Assembly (NCBI RefSeq): GCF_025905425.1
Contig: NZ_CP109603.1
Location: 1,586,001 to 1,650,000 of the forward strand
Direction: 5' to 3'
DNA from: Pseudomonas putida
GTDB lineage: Bacteria > Pseudomonadota > Gammaproteobacteria > Pseudomonadales > Pseudomonadaceae
DNA: 64,000 bases
In this document: piece by piece, positions 18,916-27,321 of the stretch
Layout of the letters: each line of letters begins with the position of its first letter
How positions within the stretch are numbered: the first letter of the stretch is position 1
Position numbers and translations under genes: made by a program
Notes under the pieces: model-generated
The model's database searches: none
Seen by the model: the letters and a program-made list of their open reading frames with translations, nothing else
What the model was told of the DNA's origin: nothing

Positions 18916-20341
18916 GGCGTTGCAGGGTATCGCGAACGCGGTCGAGCGCGGGGTCGATATCGAGCAACTCGATGGCGCCGAAGCCCAGCAGCAGCCCGGA
19001 GCGCACGGGCACGTCACTGAAGAACGGTGCCAGCGAATAGAGGCCGACCTCCACCTTGCGAGCGAGGTTGGCCAGCAGTTCGACATCGACCCCAGGTTTG
19101 GCCAGCGCGCTCAGATGAAAACCCGCACTGGCCGGCACGGCGCTGAACCAAGGCGCCAGATCGTCGTCCAGGCGGGCGAGGATGCGCTCGCGGCGGGCAC
19201 TGTAGACGTCGTGGCAGCGGCGGATGTGCTTGTTCAGGTGCCCTTCGCTGATGAAGCGCGCCAGCGCCCATTGCAGCAAGGTCGGGCTGTGCCAGTCGCT
19301 CAGGTGCTTGGCCACGCAGGCGGCCTGCAGCACGGCGGGCGGCAATACGGCATAGCCCAGGCGCAACTCCTGCAGCAGGGTTTTCGAGAAGGTCCCGACG
19401 TAGGCCACCAGGCCATGCCGGTCGAGGCGCTGCAGGGCGTCGGCGGGCGGCCCCTGGTAGCGAAACTCGCAGTCGTAATCGTCTTCGATGATCAACGCCC
19501 CCAGCTCGGCGGCGCGTGCCAGCAAGGCCCGCCTGCGCGGTTCGCTCATCGGCATGCCCAACGGAAACTGGTGCGAGGGGGTCACGTAGATCAGCCGTGT
19601 GCCGTCGGCGATCTGCTCGACGCACATCCCTTCATCATCCACCGGTACCGACTGCAGGTGTGCGCCCAAGGCCTGGAACAGTTGACGTGCTGGTGGATAA
19701 CCCGGGTCTTCCATGGCCACCGGGCAACCCGGTTCGATCAGCACCCGGGCAATCAGGTCCAGTGCCTGTTGCGCGCCATTGCACACCAGCACGTCCGCTG
19801 CGCTGCAATGCACGCCGCGGGCGTAGGCGATGTGGTGGGCGATGGCTTCGCGCAGCTCAGGCAGGCCTTGGGCGGAGAATTGCCGCTCGGGATGCCGCTG
19901 GCTGCGGCGCAAGGCGTAGTTCAGGCAGCTGCGCCATTGGTCGAAGGGGAACTGCGCCTTGCTCGAAGCGCCGCCGACGAAGTCATAGCGCGACGGTGCT
20001 TGCAGTTGCCGCCTGCCGAGCACGGTAGCGCGCTGCTGCCAGCGTTCGAGGGATGCGGCAGCGGCCAGGGGGATGGCGGGCACGTCATTGGCGCGCAAGG
20101 GTTGGTTGGGGGTGATGAACGTGCCGCGGCCGACCACGCCACTGAGCAGGTTGTCGTAGGTCAGCCGCGAATAGGCCTCGGCCACGGTCTTGCGTGACAC
20201 GCCCAGTTGTTCGGCCAGCAAGCGGGTGGGTGGCAGCTGGGTGCCAGCGGCCAGGTGGCCGCTGTCGATGCCCGCGCGCAGTTGCTGGTAGAGCTGGTCG
20301 GCCAGGCGTTTGCGGCCTTCCAGGCGGATATGCAGTTCCAT
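18908..20341 (-). CDS. MocR/PdxR-family regulator (GntR HTH + aminotransferase-like)
   Basis: A 477-residue fusion regulator. The N-terminal winged helix (about 10-70; LPPTRLLAEQLGVSRKTVAE) is joined to a fold-type I aminotransferase domain, with the PLP lysine at K320 in YVGTFSKTLL and the EDPGYP and EDDYDCEFRY boxes. MocR proteins sense PLP or amino compounds. The ATG at 20341 begins the HTH domain and is preceded by ctccggatcg; the longer frame adds 18 residues. The target is unknown; the facing MFS/deaminase pair is one possibility. Confidence 0.88.
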   Translation of the reverse strand: MELHIRLEGRKRLADQLYQQLRAGIDSGHLAAGTQLPPTRLLAEQLGVSRKTVAEAYSRLTYDNLLSGVVGRGTFITPNQPLRANDVPAIPLAAAASLERWQQRATVLGRRQLQAPSRYDFVGGASSKAQFPFDQWRSCLNYALRRSQRHPERQFSAQGLPELREAIAHHIAYARGVHCSAADVLVCNGAQQALDLIARVLIEPGCPVAMEDPGYPPARQLFQALGAHLQSVPVDDEGMCVEQIADGTRLIYVTPSHQFPLGMPMSEPRRRALLARAAELGALIIEDDYDCEFRYQGPPADALQRLDRHGLVAYVGTFSKTLLQELRLGYAVLPPAVLQAACVAKHLSDWHSPTLLQWALARFISEGHLNKHIRRCHDVYSARRERILARLDDDLAPWFSAVPASAGFHLSALAKPGVDVELLANLARKVEVGLYSLAPFFSDVPVRSGLLLGFGAIELLDIDPALDRVRDTLQRLS

Positions 20342-20413
20342 GAAACGATCCGGAGCAGGGGAATGCTGAGGATAGCGGATCGCAACTCGACGCACAGTGC
20401 AAATGCAACGCCG

Positions 20414-20752
20414 TTACAGGCGTGCTGTGCTCACGGTGATGTAGCCCTTGTCGGGCAGTGCAATGCGTATCACCGTCTCATCGGCCTGCGCCTTGTGCTT
20501 TTGCTTGATACGTACCCCTTCGACCGCAACGGCCCGCATCCTGTGGCTGATGGCACGCCCACTGGCATCGAAGAACACCTCGCTGGCCAGCAGTTCGATG
20601 CGTTCGATCAACTGGCGGGTGCGCTCATCGGTGGCGCAGAAGAACAGCACCCCCGACAGGTGCGGGTCGTCATCGGGGTTGCAGACTTCGTGGGCCAGCA
20701 GTTCGCGCAGGGTGTGGCGCAGTTCGGCAGTGGTACGCGCGCTCAGGTGCAT
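20414..20752 (-). CDS. Small conserved-looking protein of unknown function
   Basis: A 112-residue protein that I do not recognise. It is mixed helical/strand, with no signal peptide, membrane helix or metal motif. The N-terminal 30 residues are helical (TTAELRHTLRELLAHEV), and the C-terminal half is beta-rich (FFDASGRAI; VIRIALPDKGYITVSTARL). Codon use matches neighbours and the frame is uninterrupted, which supports a real gene. It lies 72 bp upstream of the MocR gene on the same strand. Confidence 0.6.
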   Translation of the reverse strand: MHLSARTTAELRHTLRELLAHEVCNPDDDPHLSGVLFFCATDERTRQLIERIELLASEVFFDASGRAISHRMRAVAVEGVRIKQKHKAQADETVIRIALPDKGYITVSTARL

Positions 20753-20881
20753 GGGGGCTTCCTCAGGGTCATCCAGTGCCGATCATGTTTTCCCCTGTTA
20801 ATCGCCACAAGTAGGGTGTTTCTGAGGATGTTGTGGGATATTTCCGAAGCAGTCGGCTTAACCCCTCGATCTCGCAGCCCA

Positions 20882-22732
20882 TCATCCCTCGGCCATTTCG
20901 GCCACAACCTCCCCGGCACTGCGCAGGTAGGCGTCATACAGCGCCGCATAAGCCCCTGCGCAGCCAATCAGCTCGGCATGCGCCCCTTGCTCCACCACCC
21001 GCCCATGGCGGACCACGGCGATCCGATCCGCGTCGCGGATGGTCGCCAGACGGTGCGCGATGATGATCGCCGTGCGCCCCTGGCACAGCCGCCGCAATGC
21101 CTGCTGGATACGCCGTTCGGTGTGCACATCGACCGCCGAGGTGGCCTCGTCGAGCACCAGCACCGCCGGGTCGGCCAGGTAGGCGCGCACCAGGCACACC
21201 AGCTGGCGCTGGCCGTGACTGAGGTGCGCGCCCAGCGGGCCGACTTCGGTGTAATAGCCCTCGGGCAGGCGTTCGAGCACTTCGTCGGCCCCCAGCTCGC
21301 GGGCCGCCGCCACCAGCCGCGCATCGTCGGCGTCCGGCGCGGCCAGGCGCAGGTTGTCGAGGATGCTGCCGCTGAACAGCACGTTGTCCTGCAGCACCAC
21401 GCCGACGTTGCGCCGCAGGTCATGCTGGGCCAGTTCACGCAGGTCGATGCCGTCCAGTTTCACGGCGCCGCTTTGCACCTCGTAGAAGCGCGTCAGCAAT
21501 TGCACCAGGGTGCTCTTGCCATGCCCGGACGGGCCGACGATGGCCAACACTTCCCCGGCGCGGATATGCAGGTCCAGCCCATCAATCACCGGGCGCGGGC
21601 TGTTCGGGGCATAGGCAAAACCCACCCGCTCGAAGTCCACCTGGCCGTGTGCCCTGGCCAGCGGGCGGGGTGACGCGGGGTCGAGCACCTGCGGGCGCGT
21701 GTCAAGCAGCAGGAAGATGCGCTGCGCCGACGCACTGCCGGTGGCATAGCGCTCGAACAGGTCCGACAGCTCCTGCAACGGCCCCAGGAACAGAAACACG
21801 TAGAACAGGCTCTCGGCCACCTGGCCGACACTGACCTTGCCTTCGGCCAGGCCATGGGCGCCTACCAGCAGCAATACCGCCATGCCCGCGGTGCTCAGCA
21901 GTGCGGTGAACGGTGCAAACCAGCCGGCGCGCAGGCTGCCGTGGATCAGTGCCTGGTTGAAGTCTTCCAGCAGGCGCCGGTAGCGCGCCTGGTTGTTCTG
22001 CTCCTGGCCGCATTGCTGAATCAGCCGCACCCCGCTGACGCTCTCGACCAGGTGCGCGGTGAAACGGCTGCGTTGTTCGGCGACCTTGGCCCAGTTGCGT
22101 TGCGAAACCCGTTTGAAACGCCAGGTAGCGATGGCCAGCAACGGCACCGTGGCGGCCAGGCTGTAGAAGAAACTCGGCTCGATGCGCCACAGCATCACCG
22201 CCGCCAGGCCGCAGCGCAGCAAGGCACCGAGCAGCTCTGGCGGGCCTTGCACCAACAACGGCTCGAGCGCATCGACATCACGGTCGGCGCGAGAAATGAT
22301 ACGCCCGGCGCGCGTCTGGTCGAAGTAGCTCACCGACAGCGCCTGCACATGGGCAAATACCTTCACCCGCAGGTCGTTGAGCACGCGGATCGCCGCACGC
22401 CCGGCAATGAACTGCGACACGCCCGCCAGCAAGAAGCGCCCCAGCCAGCTGGCCGCCAAACCCAGGCCCAGCCACAGCACCAGGCGTTCGTCCAGCAACC
22501 AGTGATCGGCGCTGGCTACCAAACCCTTGTCGAGCAGCTCGCGCACGAACCAGGGCCGCAGGAACACAGTGAACACCAGCAGCAGTTCGATGCCGATCAC
22601 CGCCAGGATCTGCCGGCGAATGGGCCGCAGCAGCGGCAGCAGACGGTGGAACATGCCACGGTCCAGGGCCTGGCGCGCCAGGTGCTGCTCGATCTCGATA
22701 TCGCTGGGGGTCTTGTTGGGTGCATTACTCAT
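20882..22732 (-). CDS. ABC exporter half-transporter, catalytically competent NBD
   Basis: A 616-residue TMD-NBD half-transporter with six membrane helices in about residues 40-330. The Walker A is GPSGHGKST, the Walker B/D-loop LVLDEATSAVD has the catalytic glutamate, but the signature is LSHGQ instead of LSGGQ. It overlaps the upstream half-transporter by eight bases. Together they form a heterodimeric exporter: the intact Walker B here pairs with the intact signature of the partner, and the degenerate LSHGQ pairs with the partner's degenerate Walker B. Substrate (drug, lipid or peptide) unknown. Confidence 0.88.
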   Translation of the reverse strand: MSNAPNKTPSDIEIEQHLARQALDRGMFHRLLPLLRPIRRQILAVIGIELLLVFTVFLRPWFVRELLDKGLVASADHWLLDERLVLWLGLGLAASWLGRFLLAGVSQFIAGRAAIRVLNDLRVKVFAHVQALSVSYFDQTRAGRIISRADRDVDALEPLLVQGPPELLGALLRCGLAAVMLWRIEPSFFYSLAATVPLLAIATWRFKRVSQRNWAKVAEQRSRFTAHLVESVSGVRLIQQCGQEQNNQARYRRLLEDFNQALIHGSLRAGWFAPFTALLSTAGMAVLLLVGAHGLAEGKVSVGQVAESLFYVFLFLGPLQELSDLFERYATGSASAQRIFLLLDTRPQVLDPASPRPLARAHGQVDFERVGFAYAPNSPRPVIDGLDLHIRAGEVLAIVGPSGHGKSTLVQLLTRFYEVQSGAVKLDGIDLRELAQHDLRRNVGVVLQDNVLFSGSILDNLRLAAPDADDARLVAAARELGADEVLERLPEGYYTEVGPLGAHLSHGQRQLVCLVRAYLADPAVLVLDEATSAVDVHTERRIQQALRRLCQGRTAIIIAHRLATIRDADRIAVVRHGRVVEQGAHAELIGCAGAYAALYDAYLRSAGEVVAEMAEG

Positions 22733-24500
22733 GGTCGATCCCCAGCAGGTCGCGGTAGTGGGCATTGTTCGCGCTCAATTCGGCATGGCTGCCACTGGCG
22801 CTGATGCAGCCGTTTTCCAGCATCAGCACCCGGTCGGCCAACAGCAGGGTCGACAGGCGGCTGGTGATCAGCAGCAAAGTCGGCCCCTGGCCTGCACCGC
22901 CGCGCAGGCGGCGGATGTTGTCCAGCACCTGGCGCTCGCCCAGGGCATCCAGCGCGCTGGTGGCGTCGTCCAGGCAGAGGATGTCCGGTGCGCCGAGCAA
23001 CGCGCGGGCCAGGCACAGGCGCTGGCGCTGGCCGCCGGAGAGGGTCACGCCACGGTCGCCCAGCGGGGTGTCCAGGCCGTGGGGCAGGCGTTCGAGTACA
23101 TCTTCTGCCGCGGCCAGGCGCAGCCCTTCGCGTAGCTGTGCAGCGCTGGCATCGGCGGCCGCCAGGCGCAGGTTGGCGGCCAGGCTGTCAGAGAACAGAA
23201 AGCTTTCTTGCGCCAATACCTGCACGCGCCGGCGCAGGTCGGCCAGGTCAAGCGCGCGCACATCCTGCCAACCCGCCGCATCACTGCCGACCAGCACGGC
23301 GCCGCCTTGCACGTCGGCCAGGCGCGGCAGCAGGCTGGCCAGCAGGCTCTTGCCGGTGCCTGTGGCACCCACCAGTGCCACCACCTCGCCGGGCTGCAAG
23401 GTCAGCGAGCAGTTGTGCAGGATGTCGCGTTCACCCGCTGGCGAGCCGACGCGCACCTGGGCCAGTTTCAGCCCCAGAGGCCCTGGCGGCAGGGTCGCCT
23501 TGCCGCTAATAATCGCCGGCCGCTCGTCCAACAGTTGCCAGATGCGCTCGGCACTGGCGCGGGCATCGGCGAAGGTCTGCATGACCCGGCCGATGCCTTC
23601 GATACGGAACACCAGCGTGGTCGCGACCAACAGCGAAGTGACCAACTCACCGATGCCCAGCGTGCCCGCTGCCACGCGATGGGCGCCGTACACCAGGATC
23701 CACACATGCCCCAGCGCGACTACCGCCTGGGGCAGCGGGATGCGCGAGCTGGCATAGGCCAGGGCCGCGCGCGCGTGGCCGGTGAACACACCGACCTGGC
23801 GGGCGAAGCGCTCGATACGCTGGCCCTCCAGGCCGAACGCCTTGATCACCCGCACACCACCGATGCCTTCGGCCAGATCCTGGCTGACCTGGTCGTAGGC
23901 GGCGCCCACGGCGCGATCAAGCGTGACCAGGCGATCGGTCTGCACCACGAACAGCCACAGCCCGGCCCCGGTCAGCAGCAGCGGGACCAGGCCGAGCAGG
24001 GGGTCGTACCAGCTCAGCAGCCCCACGGCGGCCATCACCACCAGGGGCGTTTCGATGATCTGCCGCCAGAAGGTGATCAGCGCATCGCGCACCTTGTCGG
24101 CATCGCGCGTGGTGCGGGTGACCAGTTCACCCATGCCATGGCGCCAGTGGTAGCCCAGGTGCAGGCGCTGGACCTGGATGAGGATGCGTTCGCGCAAGCG
24201 CGTCAATAGGGCCTGGCTGAGCACCAACGACAGCACCGCCGCAGCGTATTGCAGCACGCCACGGCCGAAGGCGATGGCCAGCAGCAGCCACAGCCAGTGC
24301 CAGGCCACGGTGGCATCCAGGCCGCCCTCGGGCAGGCGTACTACGGCGCGGCCGGCGCTGACATCGTCCACCGCATGGCCGATCAGCCACTGCTGCCAGA
24401 CCAGACCAAGGTTGCCAGCGATGTACAAAGCGGTGACGAGCGCGAAGCGCCAGGGCATTTCACGGTAGATGGCCAAGGCGCGAAGAAGAGGGTGATTCAT
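22725..24500 (-). CDS. ABC exporter half-transporter, degenerate Walker B
   Basis: A 591-residue TMD-NBD half-transporter. The Walker A is GATGTGKS and the signature is canonical LSGGQRQR, but the Walker B region reads LCLDDATSALD, with aspartate where the catalytic glutamate should be. This is the mark of the non-hydrolysing partner in heterodimeric exporters. The start at 24500 follows gagcctctac; the longer open frame runs into a REP. It is the first gene of the two-gene unit. Confidence 0.88.
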   Translation of the reverse strand: MNHPLLRALAIYREMPWRFALVTALYIAGNLGLVWQQWLIGHAVDDVSAGRAVVRLPEGGLDATVAWHWLWLLLAIAFGRGVLQYAAAVLSLVLSQALLTRLRERILIQVQRLHLGYHWRHGMGELVTRTTRDADKVRDALITFWRQIIETPLVVMAAVGLLSWYDPLLGLVPLLLTGAGLWLFVVQTDRLVTLDRAVGAAYDQVSQDLAEGIGGVRVIKAFGLEGQRIERFARQVGVFTGHARAALAYASSRIPLPQAVVALGHVWILVYGAHRVAAGTLGIGELVTSLLVATTLVFRIEGIGRVMQTFADARASAERIWQLLDERPAIISGKATLPPGPLGLKLAQVRVGSPAGERDILHNCSLTLQPGEVVALVGATGTGKSLLASLLPRLADVQGGAVLVGSDAAGWQDVRALDLADLRRRVQVLAQESFLFSDSLAANLRLAAADASAAQLREGLRLAAAEDVLERLPHGLDTPLGDRGVTLSGGQRQRLCLARALLGAPDILCLDDATSALDALGERQVLDNIRRLRGGAGQGPTLLLITSRLSTLLLADRVLMLENGCISASGSHAELSANNAHYRDLLGIDHE

Positions 24501-24516
24501 GTAGAGGCTCGGTACT

Positions 24517-24616
24517 GGGGCTGCTACGCAGCCCATCGCAGGCAAGCCAGCTCCCACAGGTAAGGTGTAAGACTTGTGGGAGCTGGCTTGCCTGCGATGG
24601 GCCGCGCAGCGGCCCC
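24517..24616. repeat. REP pair (variant subtype)
   Basis: A variant REP pair built on ggcaagccagctcccacag and its complement agctggcttgcctgcgatggg. It lies between the 3' end of the flavoprotein gene and the 5' end of the ABC exporter, both on the minus strand. Confidence 0.8.
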
Positions 24617-24626
24617 TGGACTAGGT

Positions 24627-25859
24627 TCAACGGCGCGTTGCGCCCTGGGTTTCCTTGGCATTGAGCACGGCGGTGTACTCCCCTGGGTCGGCGCCGTTGA
24701 GGTAGTAGTTGCCGACGTTGTGCAGCCGCCAGCGAATGGGGTCATGGGTGGTGTGCACCCGGGCGTTGCGCCAGAAGCGGTCGAGGTTCCACTTGCTCAA
24801 CGAGGCACTGGCCCCGAGCAGCGAAAACAGGTCGCTGGAAATCTTCAGCGACGCCGCATCGGAGTGCGCGCGGGCGGTGGCCACCGAGAGAATCAGCTCG
24901 TCCTGCAGGGCTTTGTCCTCCGGGTCGCCTTCGTGCGCATCGAACACCCGCGCGGCATCGCGCAGTACCGACTCGGCACCGCGCAGGGCCACCGCGTACT
25001 CGCCAATCTGGCGAATGACGTGCGGCTCATCGCTGGCGCGCTCCACGCCACTTTCCACCCAGGCCCGGGCATGCTCGCGCAGGTAGTCCACACCTGCCTG
25101 CAGGGCGCCGGCGGCGATGCCGGTGTCGATGGCGGCGTGAAGTATCTGCGGGAAGGTCAGCCCCGTGCGTTTCATCGGTCCGTTGCGCCGCGACAGGTAG
25201 CGCTCGTCGAGCACGATGTCGTCGAAGTTCACCGTGCCACTCACCGAGTTCTGTTGGCCGAAGGCCTGCCAGTCATCGACCAGGGTCAGCCCAGGGGTGT
25301 CACGGTGCAACAGCACACCAACACCGCCGTCTTCGCTGGCAGCCGTCAGCGAGATCCAGTCGGCGAGGTACGAGCCTGTGGAGTAGAACTTGCTGCCATT
25401 GAGCACCAGCTCGCCATCGGCGCGGCGCTCGACCCGGGTTTTCAGGGCGAACTTGTTCTTGCCGCCGACTTCGGCCAGGGCATTGCCAAAGCGCTTGCCG
25501 GCCAGCACGTCGGCGATCAGGCGGTCGCGCACCTCGGTGGCGTAGCTGGTGTAGATGCCACGCAGCATCACGTTGTGAATTTGCAGCAACTGGCCAACGC
25601 CGCCATCGGCGGTGGAGATCAGGCGCACGGTTTCGACGATGGTCTGCACCGAGGCGCCGAGGCCGCCGAATTCGGCCGGTACAGCGATGGCGGTGAGGCC
25701 GCTGCTCGACAGCAGGTCGGCTTGGCGGCGTGGCAGCTGGCCGTTGTTGCCGGGGTCGGCGGCGAGCACGGCGATCTGTGCGGCGACCTCGCGGGCGGCG
25801 GCGATGGCTTCGGCTTCGCTGGTCAGGCGGTGGGTGGGGCTGGGTTCGATGGCGCTCAT
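24627..25859 (-). CDS. SfnB/DszC-like flavin monooxygenase (acyl-CoA dehydrogenase fold)
   Basis: A 410-residue protein of the acyl-CoA dehydrogenase fold, in the branch used for sulfur acquisition (SfnB, DszC). Features are GLTAIAVPAEFGGLGAS (about 54-70), the FMN/FAD-binding KFYSTGSYLADW segment near 165, and a C-terminal helical domain with LGASASLSKWNLDRFWRNAR (about 358-377). It lacks the acyl-CoA dehydrogenase base in its usual context. Related enzymes use reduced flavin to oxygenate organic sulfur. The start at 25859 is chosen at the beginning of the conserved region. It has its own sigma-54 promoter at 26010-26025, back to back with the DszB-like operon. Confidence 0.85.
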   Translation of the reverse strand: MSAIEPSPTHRLTSEAEAIAAAREVAAQIAVLAADPGNNGQLPRRQADLLSSSGLTAIAVPAEFGGLGASVQTIVETVRLISTADGGVGQLLQIHNVMLRGIYTSYATEVRDRLIADVLAGKRFGNALAEVGGKNKFALKTRVERRADGELVLNGSKFYSTGSYLADWISLTAASEDGGVGVLLHRDTPGLTLVDDWQAFGQQNSVSGTVNFDDIVLDERYLSRRNGPMKRTGLTFPQILHAAIDTGIAAGALQAGVDYLREHARAWVESGVERASDEPHVIRQIGEYAVALRGAESVLRDAARVFDAHEGDPEDKALQDELILSVATARAHSDAASLKISSDLFSLLGASASLSKWNLDRFWRNARVHTTHDPIRWRLHNVGNYYLNGADPGEYTAVLNAKETQGATRR

Positions 25860-25899
25860 GGGTCGTCTCGCAAAGGTCTTCAAGGGCCAGTGCGCCTGC

Positions 25900-25982
25900 T
25901 TCGCGGGCAAGCCCGCTCCCTCCGGTTCGGTGCCGTTTTCAACGGCAGTGAAAGGCCCTGTGGGAGCGGGCTTGCCCGCGAA
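25900..25982. repeat. REP pair inside the leader of the flavoprotein gene
   Basis: Two opposed REPs (tcgcgggcaagcccgctccc; gtgggagcgggcttgcccgcg) separated by about 40 bp containing tgccgttttcaacggca. The pair lies between the predicted sigma-54 start site near 25999 and the flavoprotein start codon, so it would be transcribed as a structured 5' leader. Confidence 0.85.
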
Positions 25983-26009
25983 TGGCTACACCGCGGTCCC
26001 ACAGCCTTG

Positions 26010-26025
26010 AGCAAGTTCTTTGCCA
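26010..26025 (-). promoter_or_regulatory. Sigma-54 (-24/-12) promoter for the SfnB/DszC-like gene
   Basis: On the minus strand: TGGCAA-AGAAC-TTGCT. GG and GC are separated by exactly 10 bases, and the -12 element is a full consensus match. The -24 element differs from TGGCAC only in the last base. It is divergent from the promoter at 26191. Confidence 0.75.
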
Positions 26026-26066
26026 TGAGTCGCCAGGCCCCATGCTGCGCTGCTTTGCGCCGAACG

Positions 26067-26105
26067 TGCTGCCCCAGCAGCAGCCCGCCTGCTGATCTGG
26101 CAGCA
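26067..26105. promoter_or_regulatory. Paired inverted repeats, likely activator binding sites
   Basis: TGCTGccccagCAGCA (26067-26082) and TGCTGatctggCAGCA (26090-26105): the same five-base arms, the same six-base spacer, start points 23 bp apart. They lie between two divergent sigma-54 promoters, the usual place for enhancer sites. The first lies in an 18-bp block identical to 43903-43920, next to the SfnR-like gene. Confidence 0.7.
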
Positions 26106-26190
26106 CCTCGCACGCAATCCTGCTCCGTGCCCAGCACCCAGCACCTGCGGGCGACTACGAAAGCGCCGTAAATCAAGGCCTCCAGCGGTT

Positions 26191-26206
26191 GGCACGCACG
26201 CTGCAA
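26191..26206 (+). promoter_or_regulatory. Sigma-54 promoter for the DszB-like/ABC operon
   Basis: TGGCAC-GCACG-CTGCA, with GG and GC 10 bases apart and a perfect -24 element. The start site is expected near 26217, 20 bp before the aaggag ribosome site of the desulfinase gene. Confidence 0.8.
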
Positions 26207-26238
26207 TGGTGCTTTCACGACGCCCAAGGAGCCACCCC

Positions 26239-27294
26239 ATGACACTCGCTACTGCCGCAACGCCAACAGACGATCCCACCGCCCTGGAGCGCATCTGGTT
26301 TACCCGCTGCCCGGTGCCCACCGCTTCGGGCATCGCCTACAAGCTGGGCTGGCTGGATGAAGAATTCGCCCGCGATGGCCTGCCGGTCTCGACCCTGCAG
26401 GAAACCCGTCAGCTCGGCCATCACCACTACGATCACCAACTGCCGGGGCTGTTTCGCGAAGGCGGCAACGTACCGGCCCTGGCCGCCCGTGCCGCAGGCT
26501 CGCCGAGCCGGCTGATCGGCCTGACCTGGATCGAAGAATGGCAAACCATCCTGGTGCGCCCGGACGCAGGCATTCGCAGCGCTGCCGACCTGCGCGGCAA
26601 ACGCCTGGCCCTGCCGGCCTGGGGCGACAGCCGCCCCGGCAGCATCGCCCGCGCCATGAGCCTGCACGGCTACAAAGGCGCGCTGGCTTCGGCCGGCCTG
26701 CACCTGGACGACGTGCAACTGGTGGAAGTGGCGCTGCTCGACCAGGCCAGCGCCGCCACCCCGCAACTGGGCCTGCAGCGTTTGTGGTCCGGCCTTGACT
26801 ACCTGGTGCGCGGCGAAGTCGATGCCGTCTACGTGAAGGGCGCGGCCGCTGCCGATGCGGCGCGGCGCCTGGGCCTGGTGGTGGGCGTCGACCTCGACCT
26901 GCTGCCCGACCCGCGCCACCGCATCAACAACGGCACGCCAAGGCCGATCACCGTGCACCAGAGCCTGCTCGACAATCATTTCGAGCTGGTGGCGCGCTTC
27001 CTGGCCCAAACCCTGCGCGCTGCCGAATGGGCGGCCGGCAACCGCGATGCGCTCAACAGCTTCCTCGAAGACGAGACCCGCGCCGGTAGCCAGGGCGTGG
27101 CCGAAGCCTACCGAGGTGCGTTCCACACCACCTTGGCGCCGGACCTGTCCGAGCAGCGCCTGGCTTTCCTCGGCACGCAAAAGGATTTTCTCTACCTGCA
27201 TGGCTTCCTCGAAGCCGATTTCAGCATCGCCGACTGGGTCGACCCACGGCCTTTGCAGGCTGCCCATGAACTGCTGGCCCAGCGCCGCGCCTGA
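26239..27294 (+). CDS. DszB-like sulfinate desulfinase (SBP-fold enzyme)
   Basis: A 351-residue protein with the fold of an SsuA-type binding protein but no signal peptide, so it is cytoplasmic. It aligns with DszB, the 2-(2-hydroxyphenyl)benzenesulfinate desulfinase. The TRCPVPTA segment places C24 at the DszB nucleophile Cys27 (NCPVPN), and H63 and R73 keep the 10-residue spacing of DszB His60 and Arg70 (YDHQLPGLFREGGNVPAL here). The C-terminal LAFLGTQKDFLYLHGFLE also corresponds. DszB releases sulfite from a sulfinate. Automatic annotation would likely call it an ABC substrate-binding protein. The ATG at 26239 follows aaggagccacccc. It is the first gene of an operon with monooxygenase and transport genes. 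Substrate unknown; activity inferred from conserved residues. Confidence 0.8.
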   Translation: MTLATAATPTDDPTALERIWFTRCPVPTASGIAYKLGWLDEEFARDGLPVSTLQETRQLGHHHYDHQLPGLFREGGNVPALAARAAGSPSRLIGLTWIEEWQTILVRPDAGIRSAADLRGKRLALPAWGDSRPGSIARAMSLHGYKGALASAGLHLDDVQLVEVALLDQASAATPQLGLQRLWSGLDYLVRGEVDAVYVKGAAAADAARRLGLVVGVDLDLLPDPRHRINNGTPRPITVHQSLLDNHFELVARFLAQTLRAAEWAAGNRDALNSFLEDETRAGSQGVAEAYRGAFHTTLAPDLSEQRLAFLGTQKDFLYLHGFLEADFSIADWVDPRPLQAAHELLAQRRA

Positions 27295-27321
27295 CCTTGC
27301 ATCCGCACCCGGAGATTGAAC

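Noticed and set aside
26239..27294. Annotation as an ABC sulfonate-binding protein
   Set aside because: There is no signal peptide or lipobox, and the Cys/His/Arg pattern of DszB is present.
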